This document shows, piece after piece, positions 25,268 to 34,254 of a stretch of 64,000 bases of DNA (the stretch's first letter is position 1; every line of letters begins with the position of its first letter). This DNA comes from RGIG529 sp050950425. GTDB lineage: Bacteria; Bacillota; Clostridia; Oscillospirales; Oscillospiraceae. Made by a program: the position numbers and the translations under genes. Under the pieces are notes generated by a model. It was given only the letters and a program-made list of their open reading frames with translations, did no database searches and was not told the origin of the DNA. The stretch covers positions 620,001-684,000 of the forward strand of contig JBMNHO010000002.1 in assembly GCA_050950425.1 (NCBI GenBank). The letters run 5' to 3'.

Positions 25268-26185
25268 ATGGAACTTTTTGAAACAATTGGTGTGTTTTTC
25301 CCATGGGTTATTTTGGCCATCATCGTCTTGATTATTTTGGCAAAAAACATTGTCATCGTGCAACAGTCAAAAGCATATGTAGTAGAGCGCCTCGGTGCGT
25401 TTCAGGCTGTCTGGGGCGTTGGCATGCATTTTAAAATCCCGTTCATTGAGCGGGTCGCGAAAGCGGTTTCTCTCAAAGAGCAAGTGGTGGATTTTCCGCC
25501 TCAGCCTGTTATCACAAAAGACAATGTCACCATGCAGATTGACACCGTGCTTTATTTTCAGATTACCGATCCCAAAATGTATACATACGGGGTAGAGCGT
25601 CCGCTTTCCGCCATTGAAAACTTGTCGGCAACCACTCTGCGGAATATCATCGGTGACCTGGAGCTGGACCAGTCTCTGACCAGCCGGGACCATATCAATA
25701 CCCAGATGCGGGCCATTTTGGACGAGGCCACCGACCCGTGGGGGATCAAGGTCAACCGGGTGGAGCTGAAAAACATCATGCCCCCCAGAGACATTCAGGA
25801 ATCCATGGAAAAACAGATGCGTGCTGAGCGGGAGCGCCGGGAAGCCATCTTGCAGGCGGAGGGGCAAAAGCAATCGCAGATCCTGGTGGCCGAGGGTGAG
25901 AAGCAGTCTGCCATTTTAAGGGCCGACGCAGCCAAGCAAGCCGCCATTTTGGAGGCGGAAGGGCAGGCAGAGGCCATTTTGAAGGTACAGCGGGCCATGG
26001 CCGACTCGCTGGCGATGCTCAACGAATCCAGCCCCAACGACCAGGTGATCAAGCTCAAGTCGCTGGAGGCCTTCCAGGCGGCCGCCAACGGAAAAGCCAC
26101 CAAGATCATCATCCCTTCGGAAATCCAGGGGCTTGCTGGTCTCGCTTCTTCCGCCAAGGCACTGTTGGAGCAGGATGCGCCATAG
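25268..26185 (+). CDS. SPFH/band 7 (stomatin, QmcA-like) membrane protein
   Basis: This 305-residue protein has one N-terminal membrane helix (10-30) and an SPFH domain (about 35-185; VERLGAFQAVWGVGMHFKIP, DPWGIKVNRVELKNI). A long coiled coil of repeated EGEKQSAILRADAAKQ-type units leads to a C-terminal tail. Stomatins form large ring oligomers that scaffold membrane proteases. AAAAAAGGAGG precedes the ATG. It is the second gene of the pair with the NfeD protein and is followed by a terminator. Confidence 0.96.
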   Translation: MELFETIGVFFPWVILAIIVLIILAKNIVIVQQSKAYVVERLGAFQAVWGVGMHFKIPFIERVAKAVSLKEQVVDFPPQPVITKDNVTMQIDTVLYFQITDPKMYTYGVERPLSAIENLSATTLRNIIGDLELDQSLTSRDHINTQMRAILDEATDPWGIKVNRVELKNIMPPRDIQESMEKQMRAERERREAILQAEGQKQSQILVAEGEKQSAILRADAAKQAAILEAEGQAEAILKVQRAMADSLAMLNESSPNDQVIKLKSLEAFQAAANGKATKIIIPSEIQGLAGLASSAKALLEQDAP

Positions 26186-26204
26186 AATGCAAATAAAATC
26201 TATT

Positions 26205-26238
26205 TGGAAAGGCCCTTTTGGGGCCTTTCTTCTTTTTT
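26205..26238 (+). terminator. Terminator of the nfeD-stomatin operon
   Basis: GGAAAGGCCC-TTTTG-GGGCCTTTC is followed by TTCTTTTTTT. Confidence 0.88.
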
Positions 26239-26436
26239 TGTCGGCTCCAACCCTTGGGGAAAAGGTCCTCTCCTTTCCCTTAGTGCTTTGCCCCTCCCGT
26301 GGGGGGATGCAGAGGGCTTTTGGCGCATCTTTGAACGGTGTACAGGAGGATCCCGGCATCTCAGGCATAGAGGGTTGTGATGCCCCGTTTTATTCCAGTC
26401 CATTTTGTTTCCATTTCAATAAGGAGATTTCGTCAT

Positions 26437-26883
26437 ATGCACGCATTTTCATATTTCACAGCGCCCCAGCGGCCGCTGTTTTTAGAGATGGCCCAGGAGA
26501 TGTACCACTCCGGCGCCGTCCTGCGCCCCGTTCCGGAAGCATACCACCAGCGCACCTTTGACGCCATTTTAGAGCCCGGCGCTCCCGTGTTCGGCATTTT
26601 GCTAAAGCAAGGGGAACAGCCCGCGGGGTACGCCGTGGCGTCTCGGTATTTTTCCGTGGAGGCCGGCGGCCAAACCCTTTGGATCGAGGACTTGTATGTC
26701 CGCCCGGCCTTTCGCTCTCAAGGCTTTGGTCGCGCGTTTTTTTCGTTTTTGAAACGCGAGTTCGAGCCGTCGGTTTCCCGTTTTCGCCTGGAGGTAGAGC
26801 CGGGAAATCACAGAGCGATCGCCCTGTATACCTCTCTTGGCTTCTCCGTTTTGCCCTATGTCCAAATGGTTCAGGACGCTTGA
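26437..26883 (+). CDS. GNAT family N-acetyltransferase
   Basis: This 148-residue protein shows the GNAT core: LWIEDLYVRPAFRSQGFGRA (motif A, with the RSQGFGRA acetyl-CoA pyrophosphate loop) and VEPGNHRAIALYTSLGF (motif B). The ATG at 26437 follows AAGGAG by ten bases. An earlier in-frame ATG has no ribosome site. The acceptor substrate is unknown. It stands alone between two terminators. Confidence 0.9.
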   Translation: MHAFSYFTAPQRPLFLEMAQEMYHSGAVLRPVPEAYHQRTFDAILEPGAPVFGILLKQGEQPAGYAVASRYFSVEAGGQTLWIEDLYVRPAFRSQGFGRAFFSFLKREFEPSVSRFRLEVEPGNHRAIALYTSLGFSVLPYVQMVQDA

Positions 26884-26900
26884 TCTGGCTGCGCGACAGA

Positions 26901-26930
26901 AAACACCCCCGGGCCGGGGGTGTTTTTGTT
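26901..26930. terminator. Bidirectional terminator (GNAT / cysteine desulfurase)
   Basis: AAACACCCCC-GGGCC-GGGGGTGTTT has A and T flanks and lies between convergent genes. Confidence 0.85.
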
Positions 26931-26967
26931 TTATCACAAATTCTTAAAATGGATGAGACAATCGAGA

Positions 26968-28101
26968 TTATAAACTCGGAAACATCTCGCGGGACGCCGC
27001 CAAAAGAGCCTTGCAAAACCCGTCTACCTCTTCCTTGGTGCTCTCCGGGGAAAAGCTGACACGAAACGCCCCCTCCCGCTCTTTCGGGGTCAGCCGCATC
27101 TGGGAAAGCACATAGCTGGCCTTTCCCTTGTGGCAGGCCGAGCCGGCTGAAACGCAAACGCCCATGTCGCCCAGCACTCGCACCAGCACCTCGCTCTTGT
27201 AGCCCGGCAGCGTCAGGCACAGGATGTGGGGCGCTTCGCTTACGCCAACCGCCTTCACCTGGGGCAAAAGGACGGAAAGCCGCTCCAGCGTGCCTTTTTT
27301 GAGCGCCTGCATATGGGCCAGGTTTTGCCCCATATTTTTCCTGCCTATGACACAGGCGGCGGCAAACCCCCCGATCTGGGCCGTTGGTTCTGTCCCGGAG
27401 CGCAGGCCCCCTTCCTGGCCGCCGCCCCGCAGAAGGGGCGGAAGGCGCAGCCCCCGCCGCACATACAGCGCCCCCACACCCCGGGGCGCCCCGATTTTAT
27501 GCCCGCTGATGGTGACAAGGTCCGCCCCCAGTCCCTCGGGCGTAAAGGGCAGCTTTAAAAACCCCTGCACGGCATCGGTATGCAGCAGGGCTTTTTTACC
27601 AGACTGCTTGATGATCCGCGCGGTTTCCTTCACCGGGAAAACCGCGCCGGTTTCGTTGTTCACCAGCATCATGGAAACAAGCGCCGTGTCCTCCCGCAGG
27701 ACGGAGGCCACCGCCCCGGCGGAAACCCGCCCCGTGTCGTCCGGCATTAAATAAGTCACTTCATACCCCTGCTGCTCCAGCGCCCGAAGGGGCTCCATCA
27801 CCGCCGCGTGCTCCACCGCCGTGGCAATGATGTGTTTCCCCACCCGTCGATTGACCTGCAAAGCGGATAAAATCGCCCAGTTGTCCCCCTCCGTTCCGCC
27901 GGATGTGAAAAAAAGCTCTTCCGACAGGCAGCCAAGCGCCCCGGCCACCGCTTCCCGATCCTGTTTCAGCAGCGCCGCCGCTGCCATCCCAACGGGATGG
28001 CGGGAAGAGGGGTTCCCAAAGTGTACCGTCATTCGCTCCAGCGTCACTTGCGCCGCCGCCTCACACACTTTGGTGGTGGCGGCGTGATCCAAATAAATCA
28101 T
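26968..28101 (-). CDS. Cysteine desulfurase (NifS/IscS-like)
   Basis: This PLP enzyme takes sulfur from cysteine for Fe-S cluster or tRNA thiolation. The 377-residue protein has the N-terminal IYLDHAATT, HAAVMEPL, the PLP-lysine motif ISGHKIGAPRGVGALYV and the active-site cysteine loop SAGSACHKG. It is the last gene of a unit with rlmB and the pseudo-ATPase, starting 36 bases after the latter. No iscU or mnmA gene adjoins it, so the sulfur acceptor is uncertain. Confidence 0.94.
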   Translation of the reverse strand: MIYLDHAATTKVCEAAAQVTLERMTVHFGNPSSRHPVGMAAAALLKQDREAVAGALGCLSEELFFTSGGTEGDNWAILSALQVNRRVGKHIIATAVEHAAVMEPLRALEQQGYEVTYLMPDDTGRVSAGAVASVLREDTALVSMMLVNNETGAVFPVKETARIIKQSGKKALLHTDAVQGFLKLPFTPEGLGADLVTISGHKIGAPRGVGALYVRRGLRLPPLLRGGGQEGGLRSGTEPTAQIGGFAAACVIGRKNMGQNLAHMQALKKGTLERLSVLLPQVKAVGVSEAPHILCLTLPGYKSEVLVRVLGDMGVCVSAGSACHKGKASYVLSQMRLTPKEREGAFRVSFSPESTKEEVDGFCKALLAASREMFPSL

Positions 28102-28137
28102 GTATCCCCCTGCTTTTCATTTCTCTCATTCGTGTTT

Positions 28138-30915
28138 CTAGTACCGGTTGACTCCCCTTCCTATCAGCACAGCAGGCACCAGCCACATCAGCATGAAAAC
28201 CAGCAAATGGAGGACGGAAATGGAGTCAAACGCTTTTGCATAAGTCAGGTAAAACGCCATCAAAACGCCAATGACAGAGTTGAAGATGGCAAATACGCCC
28301 CCCATCATCACCGATCGGGAGAGGCGCCTTGCGCCCACGACCGTCTCTGCAAACGGCGCCAGCCCGTCTCGCACCAAAAGGCCGACCAAGGGAAATTCAT
28401 AATCCTGCTTGGGGTCGGAAAGGGCCAGCCGCTCCTCCAGCGGCGGGTAAGCCAGAACATCCTGTTTTAGCTTAAACCGCCGACTTAACATTTCGTCTGT
28501 TATGTTAAAATCCCGCGTGGCCATTACAGGGGACAGACGGCTACGCAGCAGCTGGAACAGGGCGGCTTTGACATTGCTTGCCCCCCGGTACCGAAGGGCA
28601 AAAATCCCGGCCAGTTCCCCGCCAATGGCGCAAAAAACAGCATGCTTCACGTGCTGTCCCGGGGCAAGGCGCACCTTTGCCTCCCGCATAAACGCGGCAG
28701 AGCCAATCAAAACGGACTGTCCCCGGATCGCGGCGGAAAACCCGCCCGATTCATATTGATTTAACTCCTCTACACGGCGCAGGATCATCCCCTGCCTGCG
28801 AAGCAGCTCGTGAAAAATCTTGTCAAGGCCGCAGCCGGATTCCCGCATTACGCTAGCGGTATAGGCAATCACCGTGTCCTCCGTGTGAACGCCGAACACG
28901 CTCAGTCCGCTGATTTCCACGGTTCCGGCGGGGAAGAGCTCCCGGTCGCCCAGGGCGATCCCTTTGCGCCCCCCTGTGGCAGATGCCCCCGGCCAGCCCG
29001 CGAGGGTCGCTCCGCTGTTCATCAGCCGCCTTGTGATTTTCGCATAGGGCATGGAGTAGGCAAAAAAGGAAGAAAACGACGCGGCGGCCGCCGCCATGGC
29101 GGAAAAACTCCAAAGAAACAAGCCCGTTTCTGATTTGCCCACGGAGACGATCAAGCCAAACAGCAGGCTGGCCAGCAGCAGCAGCGGCGCCAAATGCTGA
29201 TACACCCGCTCTATGCCGTCCGGCGCTTCCACTTGGGTGACAAACCCGCGGATGGAACCAAGATGCTTGGTGAAACACTTGCCTCCTTCCCACTTTTCAC
29301 TGTCCCTTGTCACCAAATAAGGGTCCGACAAAGACGCCACCCGATAAGACATCCGCCTACTGCGTCCCTTGGAATACCGGCCCCACAAGGCAAACAGGAG
29401 GGAACAGACCGACACGGCACAAAAGGGCATGGTTACCGTCCTGGTTTGGAAGATGAGCAGCGTTCCGGCGTCCAATATGCTGGCGATGACGGACGCTGCC
29501 GCCAAAAGCTCCGCGGTGGCTTTCACCCGGAACAGACCGGCGATTCCGTCTTTGATCACGTCCCATCCCAAAAGCGCCGCCACACAGGTCAGCACCAGGG
29601 ATGCACCGATGTGTCCCGTCATCCCGGCGACGGCGTCGCCGGGAAAGGGCCACAGGTACCGTTGCGCCAAGGCAATATAGCAAAGCGCAAGCGCCGCGGC
29701 CCCCACCAAAACGGCACGCAGGCGCTGCCTTCCCAGCTGCTTTTTATAAAAACGTGTCATTTCCTCCGGCGTATGTTCCTCTTCCGGGAGCCCGTCCTCC
29801 GGGGCCTCGTTCCTCTGGAACCGGCGTAAAAACTTGGGAAGCCTTCGCTTCTTTTCCTCGTCGTTTTCCGTCTCGTCCCGGTCCTCCGGCTCCTCCGGCC
29901 GGAACCGGCTCTCCTGGTCATACACGTCCCGTTTCAAGTGAGCCTGCGCCCAATCCGGAGACGGCTCTTCCGTTTCCGTCTCTTCTTCATACATAATCTT
30001 GGCATATTCGTCCGTTTGCTCCAAAAGTCGGTTCCAAACAGCCCGCACCTTCAGCTTCCCTGTCTGGGTCAGGTCTTCCTCCGGGGTGTCCTCTTCTGGC
30101 ACGCTCCATTCCTGGAGCAGATGGCGCAAGAAATCTTTTGTTTCTGTTTCCTCGTTTGGCGCCCTTTGCTCTTCATCTTGGGCTTCCGGTTCCCTCCGCT
30201 TTTCCGGCTTTTTCTTATGCGCCGGGGGTGGGCCCTCCCGCTTTGCCAGCCGCTTCCCCGGGGCGGCTTTGTAGCGCGGGTCGTCCGCTGTCTCCCGAGG
30301 CGCTTCCGCGGGGCTTGGGGTTTCTTCCTCCCCGGGGGCAGACGTTTTTTCTGCCGCTTCGGAAGTGTCTTTTGGGGGTTTCCCCTGCATCGGAGGACGG
30401 GTACCGGCCTCTTCCTTTTTGGCGGGCGGCTTTTCTTTGAACAGCGCCTCCACAAGCGCGCTCATCTCCGCCTCCTCCGCCGGACTCACAGGCGTCAGCG
30501 GCTCGCTTGGCAAAGGGGTAGGGGTTGGGGGCGGCGGCTGAAACGCGGGGGGCGGCGGCCCTCCGTCTGCCGCCTTCCCCCTATCGATGGCTTTGTCCCG
30601 CGCCTTGCCAGCGTCATCCTGAGGCAATTTCTCTTCCTTTTGATGCCTACGGCGCAAAAAACGCCGCTCCAAAAGCTCCTGTGCCAGCTCCTCCCGCTCC
30701 CGATCGGCCTGTACCTCTCTTGGCAAAGGGGCGGGGGGCAGGGGAAGCAAATCCGGGTCTGTCGGCTTGTTTTTTTGTCCCGCCGGGCCGTTTGTCGGTT
30801 CCGCCCGAGGGTCCGTTTGTTTTATTGTATCTTCCGTAGACCTGCCTACGGGCGGAGTGCCTTCCTGCGAGGCCCCTTTTTCCGGCTCAGCCGGACGATC
30901 CACTTCATGTTCCAT
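28138..30915 (-). CDS. P-type-ATPase-like membrane protein lacking catalytic motifs, with long disordered N-terminus
   Basis: The first 385 or so of 925 residues are Pro/Glu/Lys-rich and predicted disordered. The rest follows a heavy-metal (P1B) ATPase plan: paired helices (399-418, 435-450), an amphipathic WDVIKDGIAGLFRVKATAEL, helices at about 469-511, 574-593 and 600-620, a cytoplasmic part, and two last helices (868-890, 900-918). An N-domain-like GGFSAAIRGQSVLIGSAAFM (724-743) and a P-domain-like ATRDFNITDEMLSRRF (799-814) are present. The phosphorylation loop reads GDRELFPAGT (656-665) instead of DKTGT, TGDN reads TRDF, and there is no TGES or GDGxNDxP. Pump activity is therefore unlikely. 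It is flanked in one operon by rlmB and a cysteine desulfurase. Confidence 0.8.
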   Translation of the reverse strand: MEHEVDRPAEPEKGASQEGTPPVGRSTEDTIKQTDPRAEPTNGPAGQKNKPTDPDLLPLPPAPLPREVQADREREELAQELLERRFLRRRHQKEEKLPQDDAGKARDKAIDRGKAADGGPPPPAFQPPPPTPTPLPSEPLTPVSPAEEAEMSALVEALFKEKPPAKKEEAGTRPPMQGKPPKDTSEAAEKTSAPGEEETPSPAEAPRETADDPRYKAAPGKRLAKREGPPPAHKKKPEKRREPEAQDEEQRAPNEETETKDFLRHLLQEWSVPEEDTPEEDLTQTGKLKVRAVWNRLLEQTDEYAKIMYEEETETEEPSPDWAQAHLKRDVYDQESRFRPEEPEDRDETENDEEKKRRLPKFLRRFQRNEAPEDGLPEEEHTPEEMTRFYKKQLGRQRLRAVLVGAAALALCYIALAQRYLWPFPGDAVAGMTGHIGASLVLTCVAALLGWDVIKDGIAGLFRVKATAELLAAASVIASILDAGTLLIFQTRTVTMPFCAVSVCSLLFALWGRYSKGRSRRMSYRVASLSDPYLVTRDSEKWEGGKCFTKHLGSIRGFVTQVEAPDGIERVYQHLAPLLLLASLLFGLIVSVGKSETGLFLWSFSAMAAAAASFSSFFAYSMPYAKITRRLMNSGATLAGWPGASATGGRKGIALGDRELFPAGTVEISGLSVFGVHTEDTVIAYTASVMRESGCGLDKIFHELLRRQGMILRRVEELNQYESGGFSAAIRGQSVLIGSAAFMREAKVRLAPGQHVKHAVFCAIGGELAGIFALRYRGASNVKAALFQLLRSRLSPVMATRDFNITDEMLSRRFKLKQDVLAYPPLEERLALSDPKQDYEFPLVGLLVRDGLAPFAETVVGARRLSRSVMMGGVFAIFNSVIGVLMAFYLTYAKAFDSISVLHLLVFMLMWLVPAVLIGRGVNRY

Positions 30916-30958
30916 GTTTCCGATCCTTCATTCCGTTATAGTTCAAACGCGGATGCGT

Positions 30959-31735
30959 TTACAAAGACGCTTGTCTTTGCCGCACCGCCTCATACAGCAT
31001 CACAGCGGCGGCGACGGACGCGTTGAGGGAGGACATCGCTCCATACATCGGGATATGCACCGTCTGGTCACAAGTCTCCCCCACCAGACGTCCCATGCCC
31101 TTTCCTTCCGACCCGATGACCAGCACCGCCGGCCCTTTCAAATCCGCCTGATACAAGGCCACCTCGGCATCTGCCGCAGTGCCGAACACCCAAAGACCTT
31201 CCTGCTTGAGGGTCCGCAACGCAGCCGTCAAATTTGGCACCCGAGCCACGGGCAGGTGCGTCAGAGCGCCGGCGGAGGTTTTCAAAACCGTGGCCGTAAG
31301 CCCCACGCTGCGGCGTTTGGGGATGATAACGCCGTGGGCGCCGGCTGCCTCCGCCGTGCGGATGATGGCCCCCAAATTGTGAGGGTCTTCTATCTCGTCG
31401 CAGGCCACAAGCAAAGGAGCTTCTCCGCGGCTCCTTGCCCGATCCAGCAAGTCATGCACCGTGTGATACGGCACGGCCGGAGTGAAGGCAACAACCCCCT
31501 GATGGGCATGGGTCACGCTCATGGCGTCCAGCTTCCGCCGGTCCGTTTCCACCACCAAGGCGCCGGACGCCCGGGCGGCGGCCGAAAGCTTTGCAAGCCC
31601 CTTGTCCGTGTTGCCCGCCGCGATATATACTTTATCCAGTGTCCAGCCCGCGCGCAGCGCTTCCATCACTGCGTTCCGGCCTTCGATCTGCCCTTCCCGC
31701 TCCTGTTGCTCCTGTTGCTCCTGTTCTCTTTCCAC
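30959..31735 (-). CDS. rlmB: 23S rRNA (guanosine-2'-O-)-methyltransferase RlmB / SpoU family
   Basis: This 258-residue SPOUT enzyme has a Gln/Glu-rich start, a substrate-binding L30e-like domain (15-95) and the trefoil-knot motifs NLGAIIRTAEAAG, VIGSEGKGM and SLNASVAAAVMLYE. It methylates G2251 of 23S rRNA or an equivalent site. GTG is the start, seven bases after AGGGGAGG. It leads the unit rlmB - pseudo-ATPase - cysteine desulfurase, with a 43-base gap to the next gene. Confidence 0.93.
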   Translation of the reverse strand: MEREQEQQEQQEREGQIEGRNAVMEALRAGWTLDKVYIAAGNTDKGLAKLSAAARASGALVVETDRRKLDAMSVTHAHQGVVAFTPAVPYHTVHDLLDRARSRGEAPLLVACDEIEDPHNLGAIIRTAEAAGAHGVIIPKRRSVGLTATVLKTSAGALTHLPVARVPNLTAALRTLKQEGLWVFGTAADAEVALYQADLKGPAVLVIGSEGKGMGRLVGETCDQTVHIPMYGAMSSLNASVAAAVMLYEAVRQRQASL

Positions 31736-31972
31736 GTTGTGTCCTCCCCTTCCAGCGGCCGGTCAACCAAAACCGCTTTTCCCTGCACCCGCATGCCAAA
31801 AGCCGGCACGCGGCATCCGCCGCCCGACGTTTGGCCTGCGCGCTGTTGTCATGAGCTATTATAGCATAAGCCGCTCTCGTCTGGTATCCTTATTTTGCGA
31901 TTTTCTGATCCTTCTTCCCAAAATGACGTGTCTTTTTTTACAGAAAATTCACAGAAGGACTCCTACTACTTT
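31736..31972. other. Intergenic stretch between rlmB and ftsH
   Basis: The divergent gap holds the ribosome site of rlmB (31742-31749) and otherwise no gene, hairpin or clear minus-strand promoter that I can support. Confidence 0.5.
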
Positions 31973-32003
31973 GTTGTATTACAACACAAAATATGATATA
32001 CTA
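31973..32003 (+). promoter_or_regulatory. ftsH promoter with overlapping palindrome
   Basis: TTGTAT (31975-31980), a 17-bp spacer and TATACT (31998-32003) form a good sigma-A promoter. The -35 lies inside the perfect 15-bp palindrome TGTTGTA-T-TACAACA (31973-31987), which would be a repressor-type site. The core TTGTAnTACAA also occurs at the hcp promoter. Confidence 0.65.
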
Positions 32004-32097
32004 CATGAAAATAGGATAAACTCCTGCGCTGGCCGCAGCTTATATCATGCAACACGCCTTGTTGGTGGTATAAAACGAAATCAAAGGAGGCGTTTCA

Positions 32098-34086
32098 ATG
32101 GACCCCAATAAGGGTAGGAAAAACGGAAAACGAAATATCAACGCCATCATCGCCATTGTCGTCTGGGCTCTGGTGCTCACGGTTGTGTTCAACTACATTT
32201 CTTCGATGTTTAACACCGCCAATACAGAGGAAATCTCGTTCAGTCAGTTTTTATCCATGGTGGAAAACGACGAAGTCGCCTCGGTCTCCCGGGGAGAAGA
32301 ATCTTACATGATCGTCACAAAGCAGGCGGCAAAGGCCCCGGCAAACTCCCCCGCGGCGGGGAAAACCCTATACACAGGCATTGTGGACTATCCGGAGCTG
32401 ATCGACCTGCTGCAGAAGCACGGCGTGGATTATAAACAGGAAATTCCCCAAACGCTTTCCCCCATTCTCGGCTTTTTGATCTCTTGGCTCCTTCCCCTGG
32501 TTTTGATGTATCTGCTGCTCACATTCCTGTTTCGCAGCATGGGCAATAAAATGGGCGGCGGCTTGGGCGGCGGCTTGGGCGGCGTGGGAAAAGCCAATGC
32601 CAAGGTCTATGTAGAGCGAAAAACGGGGGTTACCTTTGCCGATGTGGCCGGACAGGACGAAGCCAAGGAGTCTTTGGAAGAAATCATCGATTTCTTGCAC
32701 AACCCTCAAAAATACACCGCCATCGGCGCGAAGCTCCCCAAGGGGGCGCTGCTGGTCGGCTCTCCCGGTACCGGTAAAACCCTCCTGGCAAAGGCAGTGG
32801 CCGGCGAGGCCAACGTTCCCTTTTTCTCCATCTCCGGCTCCGATTTTGTGGAGATGTTTGTGGGTGTTGGCGCGTCCCGTGTGCGGGATCTGTTCCAGCA
32901 GGCGGCCAAAATGGCGCCCTGCATTATCTTTATCGATGAAATTGACACCATTGGAAAAAGCCGGGATGCGTCCCGTTTCGGCGGAAACGACGAGCGGGAG
33001 CAAACCTTGAACCAGCTCCTGGCAGAGCTGGACGGGTTTGACCCCACCAAGGGTGTCATTGTTTTGGCGGCCACCAACCGGCCGGAGGTGCTGGACAAGG
33101 CGCTTTTGCGTCCCGGCCGGTTCGACCGGCGGATTACCGTTGACCGGCCCAACTTAGCCGGCCGACTGGCCACGCTTCAGGTGCATACCCGCAGCATCCG
33201 CCTGGCGGAGGACGTAGACCTAAACCGGATCGCCCAGGCCACCGCGGGGTGCGTGGGCGCGGACCTTGCCAATTTGGTCAATGAAGCGGCGCTGCGCGCC
33301 GTTCGCCTAGGACGCTTTGCCGTCAATCAGGAAGATCTTTTGATTTCCTTCGAAGTGGTCATTGCCGGGACGGAAAAAAAGGGAACGGTTTTGACGGAAA
33401 CGGAAAAGAAGATCATCGCATTTCACGAGGTGGGCCACGCCATGGTGGCCACCAAGCAAAAGCACGCCCAGCCGGTGCAAAAAATCACCATCGTCCCTCA
33501 TACCCGGGGGGCGCTGGGCTATACCATGCAGCTGCCGGAGGAGGAAAAGTTCCTGCTTTCTAAGGATGACCTTTTAACGGAAATCAGAACGCTGCTGGCC
33601 GGCCGTGCCGCCGAACAACTTGTGTTTTCCACCCAAACAACAGGAGCCGCCAACGACATTGAGCGGGCAACCGACATCGCACGGCGGCTGATCACCCAAT
33701 ATGGCATGAGCGATGAGTTTGGGATGGTGGCTTTGGGGACTGTGCAGAGCCAGTTCTTGGAAGGAACGGCCACGCTCAACTGCGCCCAGGAAACCTTTGC
33801 AGCCGTTGACCAAGCCGTTATGAAAATCATTGCCCAGTGTTACCAGGACGCCATTGCTATCTTAGAAGAACACCGGGAAATGCTGGACAAGGTGGCTTCT
33901 TATCTACTGAAGAAAGAGACCATCACCGGACAGGAGATGATGGCCATTTTAGATGGCCGAGATCCGGAGCAGGCCGATGACACCGCCTCTGTACCAGATG
34001 CGGCAGAAGAAGATCCTCTGCCCGCCTCGCCCCGGCACACAGATCCCCTTGCGGGGGAAACACCTGGAAAAGAAGAAGACGCATAA
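32098..34086 (+). CDS. ftsH: ATP-dependent zinc metalloprotease FtsH
   Basis: FtsH is a membrane-anchored hexameric AAA+ protease that degrades misfolded membrane and short-lived regulatory proteins. The 662-residue protein has two membrane helices (about 17-37 and 122-142) around an extracytoplasmic domain. It has Walker A LLVGSPGTGKTLLAKA, Walker B IIFIDEIDTIG, the second region of homology NRPEVLDKALLRPGRFDRR and the zinc site HEVGH (HEAGH in most homologues). The C-terminal tail is acidic. AAAGGAGG precedes the ATG. Its own promoter and terminator make it monocistronic. Confidence 0.98.
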   Translation: MDPNKGRKNGKRNINAIIAIVVWALVLTVVFNYISSMFNTANTEEISFSQFLSMVENDEVASVSRGEESYMIVTKQAAKAPANSPAAGKTLYTGIVDYPELIDLLQKHGVDYKQEIPQTLSPILGFLISWLLPLVLMYLLLTFLFRSMGNKMGGGLGGGLGGVGKANAKVYVERKTGVTFADVAGQDEAKESLEEIIDFLHNPQKYTAIGAKLPKGALLVGSPGTGKTLLAKAVAGEANVPFFSISGSDFVEMFVGVGASRVRDLFQQAAKMAPCIIFIDEIDTIGKSRDASRFGGNDEREQTLNQLLAELDGFDPTKGVIVLAATNRPEVLDKALLRPGRFDRRITVDRPNLAGRLATLQVHTRSIRLAEDVDLNRIAQATAGCVGADLANLVNEAALRAVRLGRFAVNQEDLLISFEVVIAGTEKKGTVLTETEKKIIAFHEVGHAMVATKQKHAQPVQKITIVPHTRGALGYTMQLPEEEKFLLSKDDLLTEIRTLLAGRAAEQLVFSTQTTGAANDIERATDIARRLITQYGMSDEFGMVALGTVQSQFLEGTATLNCAQETFAAVDQAVMKIIAQCYQDAIAILEEHREMLDKVASYLLKKETITGQEMMAILDGRDPEQADDTASVPDAAEEDPLPASPRHTDPLAGETPGKEEDA

Positions 34087-34101
34087 CCCATGTCCGTGTT
34101 T

Positions 34102-34140
34102 CGGGTCTTTCGCAGTGCGAGAGACCCGTTTTCTTTTTTA
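34102..34140 (+). terminator. ftsH terminator
   Basis: CGGGTCTTTCGCA pairs (one mismatch) with TGCGAGAGACCCG and is followed by TTTTCTTTTTT. Confidence 0.88.
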
Positions 34141-34254
34141 ACGCCCGTCCAACAAATTTCTTCTATATTTTTCACCCATTCTGCATACAATGAAAACAAA
34201 CCATTCAAATTTCCATCGTGGCTGTCAGTCCAGCCAGCAGAAAAGGAGTGTGAC

